This document shows positions 1 through 5,951 of a stretch of DNA of 7,353 nt, piece after piece. Position 1 is the stretch's first letter. Each line of letters starts with the position of its first letter. A program made the translations under genes and the position numbers. Source of the stretch: Deltaproteobacteria bacterium (GTDB taxonomy: Bacteria; Desulfobacterota; DSM-4660; Desulfatiglandales; HGW-15); assembly GCA_016932235.1 (NCBI GenBank), contig JAFGDF010000013.1, positions 1 through 7,353 on the forward strand. The letters are read 5' to 3'. The notes beneath the pieces are model-generated. The model ran no database searches and was not told where the DNA came from. It saw only the letters and a program-made list of their open reading frames with translations.

Positions 1-1
1 C

Positions 2-316
2 ACAGCTTTTGAAGATTTATCTCAAAGACCTGAGGTCTATCAACTCATACGGGAATATATTGATCAATTGAATCAGGATCTACAGACAGGCACGCAGATA
101 AAAAGAGTCGTACTTCTCAATAAAGAATTTGATCCTGATAAAGGTGAGCTGACCAGGAATCTGAAATTACGAAAGGCTTTTTTAAGAGATCGTTACCGGG
201 ATCTGATTGATGCGGTCTATAAAGACAGGAACGAAGTATCACTCGAATCACAGGTCAGTTCCAGAGATGGACAGACAAATATTATCTCAGCAACTCTTAA
301 TATCAAAAATATTTAA
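2..316 (+). CDS. AMP-forming acyl-CoA synthetase, C-terminal fragment (5' end outside the window)
   Basis: The frame is open from base 2 to the TAA at 314-316, so this is the last ~104 residues of a longer protein. The TTG at 68 is internal: the codons before it read as coherent protein (EVYQLIREYIDQLN). The tail carries the sequence ELTRNLKLRKAFLRDRY followed by DLIDAVY. This matches the C-terminal lid domain of long-chain fatty-acid/carboxylate:CoA ligases, where an 'ELTPTLKLRR...Y..LI..LY' block follows the catalytic-lysine region. Such enzymes activate a carboxylic acid with ATP and CoA, releasing AMP and pyrophosphate, usually in the cytoplasm or at the inner membrane face. The gene ends 12 bases before livH on the same strand, so it is very likely in one operon with the transporter. 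The substrate cannot be told from the tail alone; the family call is fairly firm. Confidence 0.8.
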   Translation, partial: TAFEDLSQRPEVYQLIREYIDQLNQDLQTGTQIKRVVLLNKEFDPDKGELTRNLKLRKAFLRDRYRDLIDAVYKDRNEVSLESQVSSRDGQTNIISATLNIKNI

Positions 317-328
317 AGGGTATGCCGC

Positions 329-1219
329 ATGACTTTTTTTCTGCAATTAGTCGTAACCGGTTTTTCGCTCGGGATGGTTTACGCGCTTATCGCCATAGGC
401 TTTGTTATTATTTTAAAATGCTCTGATGCATTTAATATTGCACAAGGGCATTTTGTCATGATAGGCGGGTACCTGGGTTTTACATTTCTAGTCCCTTTGG
501 GCCTCCCCATATGGGCCACCCTGTTATTTTCCATCTTCGTCGCCATTGTAATGGGCTTGTTGATCGAACGCCTTACTCTACGTCCTCTGATAGGTCAGCC
601 TGTTCTGGCGGTAATTATGATGACAATTGCCCTGGCAACCGTTTTAGAGGGAATCGCCACACTCATCTGGGGCGGCGAATATAAGGCCTACCATGGCGTT
701 TTGCCGACCATGTCTTTGAATCTGGGTGAGATATCCATCCCGTCGGAATCTCTCATAGGGCTTGTGGTCTCCGTAGTTTCCGTCATACTCCTCTTGATGC
801 TTTTTCGCTACACAAAGATAGGACTTGCAATGCGTGCGACCGCCGAAGATTTACAGGTAGTCCAGAGTCTTGGCATTCGCGCTACCACAGTATATGCCGT
901 TTCATGGATAATAGCATGTGTGGTTGGTATTATTGGCGGCATCCTTTTAGGAGGAGTGTCAGGTGTTATGATAAGCCTTGCCGATATTGGCTTGAAGGCC
1001 TTTGCTGTTGTTCTTCTTGGTGGTGTCAATTCCATCGGCGGCGCCATATTTGCGGGGATAATTTTAGGCATACTCGAAAATATTGCTGCGGGTTATCTGG
1101 ACCCGCTGTTGCCCGGCGGCGGAGGACTGGCTAATGTGTTTCCTTTTATTGTCATGATTATCGTGTTGGTCTTCAGACCACATGGTCTCTTTGGACTGGC
1201 TACTATAGAAAGGATATGA
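329..1219 (+). CDS. livH: Branched-chain amino acid-type ABC transporter permease LivH
   Basis: This 296-residue, strongly hydrophobic protein is one of the two inner-membrane permeases of a Liv/HAAT-type ABC importer. The N-terminus has the family pattern (GMVYALIAIGFVIILK, then FNIAQGHFVMIGGY at about 35-48). About eight hydrophobic spans can be traced between residues 5 and 285. The cytoplasmic loop that contacts the ATPase is at about 165-183 (GLAMRATAEDLQVVQSLGI), a glycine-rich GGVNSIGGAIFAG segment lies at 231-243, and the chain ends with the typical FRPHGLFG block (282-289). Length is normal for LivH. The ATG at 329 is preceded by AAAGGG (315-320) at 8 bases spacing. The ATG at 322 is in another frame. 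The gene sits 12 bases after the CoA-ligase gene and 3 bases before livM. The family is certain; the transported compound is not and need not be an amino acid. Confidence 0.93.
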   Translation: MTFFLQLVVTGFSLGMVYALIAIGFVIILKCSDAFNIAQGHFVMIGGYLGFTFLVPLGLPIWATLLFSIFVAIVMGLLIERLTLRPLIGQPVLAVIMMTIALATVLEGIATLIWGGEYKAYHGVLPTMSLNLGEISIPSESLIGLVVSVVSVILLLMLFRYTKIGLAMRATAEDLQVVQSLGIRATTVYAVSWIIACVVGIIGGILLGGVSGVMISLADIGLKAFAVVLLGGVNSIGGAIFAGIILGILENIAAGYLDPLLPGGGGLANVFPFIVMIIVLVFRPHGLFGLATIERI

Positions 1220-1222
1220 TTC

Positions 1223-2284
1223 ATGGGTTCTCATACAGGCACTTTTCACGAAAATTATATCCAGGATATGGCAATTTTCCATAGGAAATCGCATTGGGTC
1301 ATGTTATTTTTATTCCTGGCTTTCCTTTGTATCTGCCCGTTTTTTTTTAGTAATCGCGTACTGACAATCCTGACTATAATCGGAATTGCCGTAATAAGTG
1401 TTCATGGATTGAGTATTCTCACTGGTTATTGCGGTCAGATATCCATGGGACATGTAGGTTTTATGGCTGTGGGAGGTTATACATCGGCCATTTTGACCGC
1501 AAAGTTAGGCTGGCCCTTCTGGATAACCCTTCCGTGTGCCGGGCTCGCAGCCGGTTTTGCCGGACTCATATTCGGCCTTCCGTCGCTTAAAATTAAGGGA
1601 TTCTACCTTATTATGGCGACTGTGGCCGCGCATTTCATTATTGTCTGGCTGATTCTGCAGTTGCGCTCGCTTACCGGAGGGGCCGATGGCTTTGCCGTTC
1701 CCAGACCTGAAGTGGCCGGGTTTATTTTTAAAACCAAAGCGAGCTACTTTTACCTTGTAACGATCATCGCCGGCATTGCGACGTATACAGCACAAAACAT
1801 CGCTCGTACCAGGGCAGGGAGGGCTTTTGTAGCTATTCGAGACAATGAGCTGGCGGCCGAGGTTATGGGAATCAATCTGTGGAGTTATAAACTGCAGGCC
1901 TTTTTTATTGGTTGTGTATATGCAGGTGTAGCCGGTGCGCTGCTGATCCATTACTATGCATGGGCTTCTGTTGAATTATTCCCATTTATGGATTCGGTAT
2001 GGTATCTGGGGATGCTTATTGTTGGCGGCATGGGAAGGACATCAGGTGCTATCTTTGGTGCGGTTTCACTCAAACTGCTGGATGAGGGCGTAACCATTGT
2101 CGGTCCTGTCCTGGCAGCAACTTTCCCAGCCATAGCGGCTCAAGCCGGGGCTTCACTGGGACTTATTGCCCGGGGGTTAGTCATCATATTATTCCTTATT
2201 TTTGAACCGAGAGGGCTTTTTCATCTATGGGAAAAGATTAAAAATTATTTCAGGCTGTGGCCTTTTTCCCATCAAGATGAATAG
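1223..2284 (+). CDS. livM: Branched-chain amino acid-type ABC transporter permease LivM
   Basis: A 353-residue inner-membrane permease that would pair with LivH to form the transport channel. The LivM signature LTGYCGQISMGHVGFMAVGG lies at about 66-85. The ATPase-contact loop GRAFVAIRDNELAAEVMGIN is at 199-218, GGMGRTSGAIFGA at 268-280, and FEPRGLFHLW near the end (327-336). Hydrophobic spans run from about residue 26 to 326, followed by a charged cytoplasmic tail. The ATG at 1223 follows the livH stop by 3 bases and has AAAGGA (1209-1214) inside the end of livH at 8 bases spacing, so the two permeases are probably translated together. A later ATG (residue 16, base 1268) directly before the first hydrophobic span is a less likely alternative start. 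Length is within the normal range of LivM proteins. As with LivH, the substrate is unproven. Confidence 0.93.
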   Translation: MGSHTGTFHENYIQDMAIFHRKSHWVMLFLFLAFLCICPFFFSNRVLTILTIIGIAVISVHGLSILTGYCGQISMGHVGFMAVGGYTSAILTAKLGWPFWITLPCAGLAAGFAGLIFGLPSLKIKGFYLIMATVAAHFIIVWLILQLRSLTGGADGFAVPRPEVAGFIFKTKASYFYLVTIIAGIATYTAQNIARTRAGRAFVAIRDNELAAEVMGINLWSYKLQAFFIGCVYAGVAGALLIHYYAWASVELFPFMDSVWYLGMLIVGGMGRTSGAIFGAVSLKLLDEGVTIVGPVLAATFPAIAAQAGASLGLIARGLVIILFLIFEPRGLFHLWEKIKNYFRLWPFSHQDE

Positions 2285-2305
2285 GATTAGGAGGGGATGC
2301 TATTA

Positions 2306-2362
2306 ATGAAAATAGCTTGTAATTATAAGGACACATCACATTTGAAAGGAGGAAAAAAATGA
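2306..2362 (+). CDS. Possible 18-codon leader reading frame before the solute-binding protein gene
   Basis: In the 74-base gap between livM and the binding-protein gene there is a short frame, MKIACNYKDTSHLKGGKK, ending in TGA at 2360-2362. It has a strong Shine-Dalgarno sequence, AGGAGGGG (2289-2296), 9 bases before its ATG. Its stop overlaps the ATG of the next gene (2359) as ATGA. The last codons of the frame also contain the AAAGGAGG ribosome site of that next gene. This layout would allow translation of the short frame to expose or couple the downstream start. An ATG at 2297 is in the same frame but touches the Shine-Dalgarno sequence. The peptide resembles nothing I know, and 18 codons can arise by chance, so it is offered as a candidate only. 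Confidence 0.3.
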   Translation: MKIACNYKDTSHLKGGKK

Positions 2363-3594
2363 CACAGAAAAGATTAACATCATTTTTTTTAGTTGTAATG
2401 GCGATGGTTTTTCTTTTACTTCCCACAGGCCCTCAGGCGAAAACATTATATATTGGGGGTACTATGGCGCTTACCGGCGCCTTTGCCGAGGATACCGCGG
2501 CGGTCCTGGCGGGTTACGAAGACTACGCAAAGTATGTGAATGAGACAAAGAAGATGGCTCCGTGGCGAGATGAAGCATTCCCTTCTGACATAACCCTGGA
2601 AGTATTGTGGCGGGACGATGAATTAAAGCCACCCAAGTCGCTGAGTATATATGAGGAGCTTAAAGATAAGGGGATACTTGTTTTCAGGTGTTCGAGCTCA
2701 GGAGCGGCTCTGGCATTAAAGGACGTTATGTTCAAAGATGGAATGGGAGCTCCGAGTATGGCTACCGGAGCGTATCTGATGCAGCCGCCGCAATCCGTTT
2801 TCTCTTATTATCCCATCTATACTGATTCTTTGGCTGCAATCGCTGATTGGTTTAAGGAGAGCTGGAAGGGACAAGGGAAGCCAAGGGTAGCTTATCTGAA
2901 TTGTGACCACCCTATGGGGAGATCGGTTGATATTCCTGAAATGAAGGAGTATCTGGAGAACTCCGGGTATGAGTTTGTCGGCTCACAGTATGTCCCCCTG
3001 GTGCCGAGCACTCCTCCAACAACGCAACTTTTATGGCTTAAAAAGAATAAAGTGGATCTTGCTGTTGGCGTCATGATAAATCCCGGTTCACAACCGACTG
3101 TAAAAGAGATGGTCAGACTGGGGATGGGTCCTCATCTGGATTACAAGATAACATTTGGCTGTGCTACTCCAAGTCATATGCCTGTTTTCACTCCGGCGAT
3201 GGGCAATTTGGGAGACGGTTTTGTCGTGGCAGGGGGTTTCCCCCCTTTTGATGACCTTGATACGCCGGGTATCAGATTTTGCCATGACGCCCAGTCCCAT
3301 CGAAGCAAAAAGATAACACATATCATGTATATCGGCGGTATGCTTGAGGCCATGATTCAGGTTGAGGCATTACGACTCGCCTTGCAGAAGGTACCTTATG
3401 AAAAGCTTACCCCCAGAGATGTTTTGGAACAGGGTTTTTACAGGATTAAAGATCTGGAGACAGGCGAATTAAGCTCGGTACCCTTGACCTACGGGCCGGG
3501 TGATATTGAGGGTGTTGATAAGATTCGTGTTGACCAGCAGATTAACGGTAAAATAGTTAAACAGGGTGTTTATCCTTGCCGACATCTGTATTAG
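2359..3594 (+). CDS. Periplasmic solute-binding protein of a Liv-type ABC transporter (LivK-like)
   Basis: This 411-residue protein has an N-terminal Sec signal: positive MTQKR, hydrophobic core at about 9-21, and a probable cleavage after PQA (residue 27). There is no lipobox cysteine, so it should be free in the periplasm. The mature start KTLYIGGTMALTGAFAED is typical of type I periplasmic binding proteins of the leucine/amide group (Peripl_BP_6), as are the hinge-like stretches around VFRCSSSGAALALKD and KPRVAYLNCDHPMGRS. It would capture the ligand and deliver it to LivH/LivM. The ATG at 2359 has AAAGGAGG at 6 bases spacing (2345-2352), a near-perfect ribosome site fitting the high expression expected of binding proteins. 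It is the last gene of the operon in this window; no ATPase gene follows. At 411 residues it is somewhat longer than E. coli LivK and appears to belong to a divergent group, so an aromatic or other carboxylate ligand is as plausible as an amino acid. Confidence 0.88.
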   Translation: MTQKRLTSFFLVVMAMVFLLLPTGPQAKTLYIGGTMALTGAFAEDTAAVLAGYEDYAKYVNETKKMAPWRDEAFPSDITLEVLWRDDELKPPKSLSIYEELKDKGILVFRCSSSGAALALKDVMFKDGMGAPSMATGAYLMQPPQSVFSYYPIYTDSLAAIADWFKESWKGQGKPRVAYLNCDHPMGRSVDIPEMKEYLENSGYEFVGSQYVPLVPSTPPTTQLLWLKKNKVDLAVGVMINPGSQPTVKEMVRLGMGPHLDYKITFGCATPSHMPVFTPAMGNLGDGFVVAGGFPPFDDLDTPGIRFCHDAQSHRSKKITHIMYIGGMLEAMIQVEALRLALQKVPYEKLTPRDVLEQGFYRIKDLETGELSSVPLTYGPGDIEGVDKIRVDQQINGKIVKQGVYPCRHLY

Positions 3595-3616
3595 AATATC
3601 TGATAATCGTTTTGTC

Positions 3617-3648
3617 TCAGGGGCTCCGTCGCCTGATTGGGCCCCTGA
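3617..3648 (+). terminator. GC-rich hairpin after the Liv operon, possible transcription terminator
   Basis: TCAGGGGC (3617-3624) pairs perfectly with GCCCCTGA (3641-3648). A T-G wobble and a C-G pair extend the stem to 10 bp on the + strand, leaving a 12-base loop. It begins 22 bases after the binding-protein stop. No T-run follows it on the + strand, nor on the - strand, so it is not a classic intrinsic terminator. It may act as an RNA-end stabiliser or a weak two-way terminator between convergent genes. Confidence 0.35.
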
Positions 3649-3661
3649 CAGTCTCCTGGAT

Positions 3662-3680
3662 GTTTATCATCAGGATAAAC
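3662..3680. repeat. Perfect short inverted repeat at the end of the dehydrogenase gene
   Basis: GTTTATC (3662-3668) and GATAAAC (3674-3680) form a perfect 7-bp stem with a 5-base loop. Its right end touches the TAG stop (3680-3682) of the - strand dehydrogenase. Together with the larger hairpin at 3617-3648 it fills the gap between the two convergent genes. It is A+T rich and has no T-run beside it, so a terminator role is only possible. Confidence 0.35.
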
Positions 3681-4753
3681 TATGGTTCAACGACGACTTT
3701 AATTGAATCAAAGGGATTAATCGCAGCTTCAAATGCCTCTGTAATCTTATCCAGCGGGAAAAAATGAGTGACATGCTTATCAGCTGAAATTTCCCCGGAC
3801 TGGATAAGTTCGACCGCCTGAGCCCTCCGTATTGACCTGTTAGGCAGGGTAAGCCAGGCGCAGTGCATGGATATTCCCCCTTTCTGGGTCAGATTGGAGT
3901 GAGGCTTTTCCGGGCGTTGCAGACTTGGATTAAAAAGGAATGGACCGTCATAAAAGGCTCCCAGCCAAATATCCCCATGAGGCTTAACCGCATCAATGGA
4001 TTTTAAAAATGTGGTTTCTCTTCCTGCTGTCTCTATAACGACATCCGCTCCTCTGCCCGAAGTTTCCGCCATAATGACGGAGACAGGATCATCTTGATTT
4101 TCATTAACGACTATATCAGCGCCAACCTCCCTGGATTTCTTAAGACGTTTTTCTGAAAGGTCACATACGATTATTTTAATGTCTCCCATTTTCTTCAACT
4201 GGGCGACAGTGGCCAGTCCCATTAACTCCTGGCCCATAATGGCCACGATATCACCTGCCTTGGCCTTGCTGGCCAGCCCTACGCCAACGCTCACCGGTTC
4301 AATAAGAGAACCGTCGCGATGGCTCATATCTTTCGGAAGGATAGTGATATTTTCCATCGTAGCAAAAGGGAATCGCATATATTCAGCGAATCCGCCGTTT
4401 ATCCAGGTCCCGGCTGTTCCCAGTTCAAAATTTTCACATTTTATATAGTCCTTGCTCCTGCATGCGCCGCACTTACCGCACGGCCGGTATGCGAGCCCAT
4501 AAACCTTGTCACCCATGTTTACACTGGAAACTTTGGAACCGATCTCTATTACATCCCCGCAGAACTCATGGCCCAGAACAATTTTTGGGGCGTGATCCAG
4601 CAATCTATTCTTATACCTGGGGATATCCATCAAAGGACATATTCCGCAAGCCCCAATCTTGATCACTATTCCCTCTTCTCCCGCCTCAGGTCGTTCAAGC
4701 TCTTCAACCCTGATGTCACGGGGTCCGTAATAAACAGCCGCTTTCATTTTCAT
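3680..4753 (-). CDS. Zinc-dependent medium-chain alcohol/polyol dehydrogenase family protein
   Basis: This 357-residue protein belongs to the zinc-containing medium-chain dehydrogenase family (threonine/sorbitol dehydrogenase branch), which oxidises alcohols or reduces carbonyls with NAD(P). Visible landmarks are GACGIC with presumed zinc ligand Cys39, GHE with His62 and Glu63, and Glu152 in IEPVSVG. The structural-zinc cysteines are 92, 95, 98 and 106 (CGKCGAC then KC). The second domain has a Rossmann fold from about 168, and an aspartate after its second strand (VCDLS, Asp198) favours NAD over NADP. Two positions are unusual: Cys39 is followed by PLMD instead of the usual G(S/T)D, and the GxGxxG loop reads GQELMG. 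The ATG at 4753 is preceded by AAAGGG at 6 bases. The gene converges on the Liv operon and has its own likely promoter. The substrate is unknown; it could act in the same acid or alcohol catabolism, but only position suggests this. Confidence 0.87.
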   Translation of the reverse strand: MKMKAAVYYGPRDIRVEELERPEAGEEGIVIKIGACGICPLMDIPRYKNRLLDHAPKIVLGHEFCGDVIEIGSKVSSVNMGDKVYGLAYRPCGKCGACRSKDYIKCENFELGTAGTWINGGFAEYMRFPFATMENITILPKDMSHRDGSLIEPVSVGVGLASKAKAGDIVAIMGQELMGLATVAQLKKMGDIKIIVCDLSEKRLKKSREVGADIVVNENQDDPVSVIMAETSGRGADVVIETAGRETTFLKSIDAVKPHGDIWLGAFYDGPFLFNPSLQRPEKPHSNLTQKGGISMHCAWLTLPNRSIRRAQAVELIQSGEISADKHVTHFFPLDKITEAFEAAINPFDSIKVVVEP

Positions 4754-4793
4754 CTGTTTCCCTTTCTCTTAAATTATCCTATGATTCAGTCTT

Positions 4794-4822
4794 TATATAT
4801 AATAGTATTCGGCGTATGTCAT
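4794..4822 (-). promoter_or_regulatory. Probable sigma-70-like promoter of the dehydrogenase gene
   Basis: Read on the - strand, ATGACA (4822-4817, five of six matches to TTGACA) is followed after 17 bases by TATATA (4799-4794). An overlapping TATAAA (4797-4792) would give 19 bases spacing. Transcription would start near 4787 and leave a leader of about 35 bases before the ATG at 4753. The A+T-rich block stands out from the GC-rich repeats just upstream. Confidence 0.4.
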
Positions 4823-4835
4823 TCGAATTTCATCA

Positions 4836-4869
4836 CGTCATGCCCGCGAAGGCGTGCATCCAGAAATTT
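4836..4869. repeat. Palindromic intergenic repeat, unit A
   Basis: The unit runs CGTCATGCCCGC, then GAAG, then GCGTGCATCCAGAAATTT. ATGCCCGC (4840-4847) pairs with GCGTGCAT (4852-4859) with one mismatch across the 4-base GAAG loop. It shares its CGTCAT start and its ATCCAG(A/T)AATTT end with unit B at 4922-4975, in the same orientation. Such CGTCAT..CC palindromes are known as dispersed, REP-like or MITE-like elements in many proteobacterial genomes. Confidence 0.6.
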
Positions 4870-4887
4870 TAAGTGACGGCTCATGAA

Positions 4888-4907
4888 TATGGATTCCCGC
4901 CTGCCGG
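4888..4907. repeat. Inverted half-copy of the palindromic repeat
   Basis: ATGGATTCCCGCCTGCCGG reads on the opposite strand as a GCGGGAATCCAT block, the right half of the same repeat type in reverse orientation. TGGATTCC (4889-4896) is exactly complementary to GGAATCCA (4961-4968) of unit B, so an alternative longer fold of the 4889-4968 region is possible. Confidence 0.4.
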
Positions 4908-4921
4908 ACTGTGTAATAATT

Positions 4922-4975
4922 CGTCATTCCGGCCAAGCCCCGTGAAACGGGGCGCTAGCCGGAATCCAGTAATTT
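4922..4975. repeat. Palindromic intergenic repeat, unit B, with a nested hairpin
   Basis: The outer arms ATTCCGGC (4926-4933) and GCCGGAAT (4958-4965) are perfectly complementary. Between them is a second perfect hairpin, GCCCCGT (4937-4943) and ACGGGGC (4947-4953), with a GAA loop. The unit begins CGTCATTCCGGC and ends ATCCAGTAATTT, matching unit A. It ends 13 bases before the ATG at 4989. As DNA it could form a cruciform; as RNA it is a stable two-part stem. It is not followed by a T-run. Confidence 0.65.
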
Positions 4976-5060
4976 ACTCAATAACGGGATGAAGATTGAA
5001 AAGGAAATTTTTTGGAATAAACATAATGTTGAAAAAGATCTGCAGATAAAGGAATACACT

Positions 5061-5798
5061 ATGCAAGGAAAAACCCCTTATGGTTGTAAAATTCCAAAAG
5101 AAAAACTATCCCTGGTAAGAAGACATTTCAATGTTGTGGCCGATAGGTATGATCTTATGAATACTCTCCTCAGCTTTGGAATTCATTACTACTGGAAGAG
5201 GATTGCGGTTAAGGCACTGGACCTTAAAAAGGGAGATATTGTTCTTGACCTGTGCGGCGGCACTGGAGACCTATCTGTCCTGGTTTCAAAGAAGGTCGGG
5301 GCCGCGGGGAAAGTTCTGCTGTATGATATTAATCTACTCATGATTAAAAAGGGAATTCTGCGAAATGTATCTTCATCCGCAAGACCGAACATCTATCATA
5401 TAAAGGGGGATGCGGAAAGAGTATCATTTCATGAAAATTCATTTGACGCGGCAGTAGTTGGATTCGGGATAAGAAACCTGACATACCCTGAAGCCGGATT
5501 CAGGGAGATGCACAGAGTCTTAAAACCCGGTGGAAAAATGGTTTGCCTGGAATTTTCTCAGCCCACCATCCCTTTGTTCAGGCATGTTTATGATTTATAT
5601 TCTTTTTATCTTATGCCTTTGCTGGGGGGTCTTATTGTGGGCTCAAAGAGCGCGTATTCTTATCTGACAGAATCTATCCGAATGTTTCCATCACCGATGG
5701 AACTGGCAGAAATTATGAGGCGGGCCGGTTTCGGGAACATAAAATACAGACGATTAACAAATGGTATTGCTGTTGTTCATCGAGGAGTAAAACAATGA
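5061..5798 (+). CDS. ubiE: Demethylmenaquinone/ubiquinone C-methyltransferase UbiE/MenG
   Basis: This SAM-dependent enzyme methylates the quinone ring in the last steps of menaquinone (and in some bacteria ubiquinone) synthesis, in the cytoplasm near the membrane. With the start at 5061 it has 245 residues, close to E. coli UbiE (251) and Bacillus MenG (233). The first family signature, YDLMN..LSFGIHYYWKR, is at about 30-47. SAM-binding motif I, VLDLCGGTGDL, is at 61-71, with Asp89 (LYDIN) and GDAE at 116-119. The second signature, REMHRVLKPGG, is at 148-158, then LEFS, and YSYLTESIRMFP near 199-210. The ATG at 5061 has AAAGGA at 7 bases spacing (5048-5053). The in-frame ATG at 4989 would add 24 residues unlike the family, has no spaced ribosome site and lies beside the repeat. 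In an anaerobe the product is probably menaquinone. Its stop overlaps a short ATGA-coupled frame. Confidence 0.93.
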   Translation: MQGKTPYGCKIPKEKLSLVRRHFNVVADRYDLMNTLLSFGIHYYWKRIAVKALDLKKGDIVLDLCGGTGDLSVLVSKKVGAAGKVLLYDINLLMIKKGILRNVSSSARPNIYHIKGDAERVSFHENSFDAAVVGFGIRNLTYPEAGFREMHRVLKPGGKMVCLEFSQPTIPLFRHVYDLYSFYLMPLLGGLIVGSKSAYSYLTESIRMFPSPMELAEIMRRAGFGNIKYRRLTNGIAVVHRGVKQ

Positions 5799-5951
5799 CC
5801 CTCTCGACCGTCAATTGCAGGAATATAATAAAGCCGATATAATCACCCCCTTGACGTCTCTCAAAAAGATCATTGCTCCATCCTGTCACAGACTTATTCC
5901 TTCCTGCTGGATTTGTTGGTAAAACGGCACAGTCCGATATCTAAAGAATAA
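5795..5951 (+). pseudogene. Possible frame-broken remnant of a gene coupled to ubiE
   Basis: The ubiE stop TGA (5796-5798) overlaps an ATG at 5795 as ATGA. A good ribosome site, GAGGAG (5782-5787), lies 7 bases upstream inside ubiE, as expected for a translationally coupled next gene. The frame starting there ends after 15 codons (TAA at 5840-5842). A second frame is open from 5791 to 5922 (reading DPLDRQLQEYNKADII) and a third from 5832 to 5951 (reading SILSQTYSFLLDLLVKRHSP). Read as a mosaic they look like one short gene broken by frameshifts. I do not recognise the product. A chance arrangement is also possible. Confidence 0.22.

Noticed and set aside
1505..1951. 148-codon open frame on the - strand inside livM
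   Set aside because: It is antisense to a certain permease gene, has no recognisable protein features, and is best explained by the codon pattern of the coding strand.
3576..3767. 63-codon frame across the convergent gap
   Set aside because: It overlaps the ends of two real genes and the hairpins, has no ribosome site, and shows no protein-like features.
4798..4803. TATAAT on the + strand as a -10 box for ubiE
   Set aside because: There is no acceptable -35 box at 16-18 bases, and the same A+T-rich block is better explained as the promoter of the - strand gene.
4319..4876. 185-codon open frame on the + strand opposite the dehydrogenase
   Set aside because: It runs antisense through well-conserved zinc-binding motifs of the real gene and into the repeat unit, and its translation looks like non-coding sequence.
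4836..4975. CRISPR-like array
   Set aside because: There are only two differing full units and one inverted half-copy, with no regular spacers and no nearby cas genes.
4996..5027. TTGAAA and CATAAT as a promoter for ubiE
   Set aside because: The spacing is 20 bases, too long for a sigma-70 promoter. The boxes would suit the 5061 start but the evidence is too weak to list.
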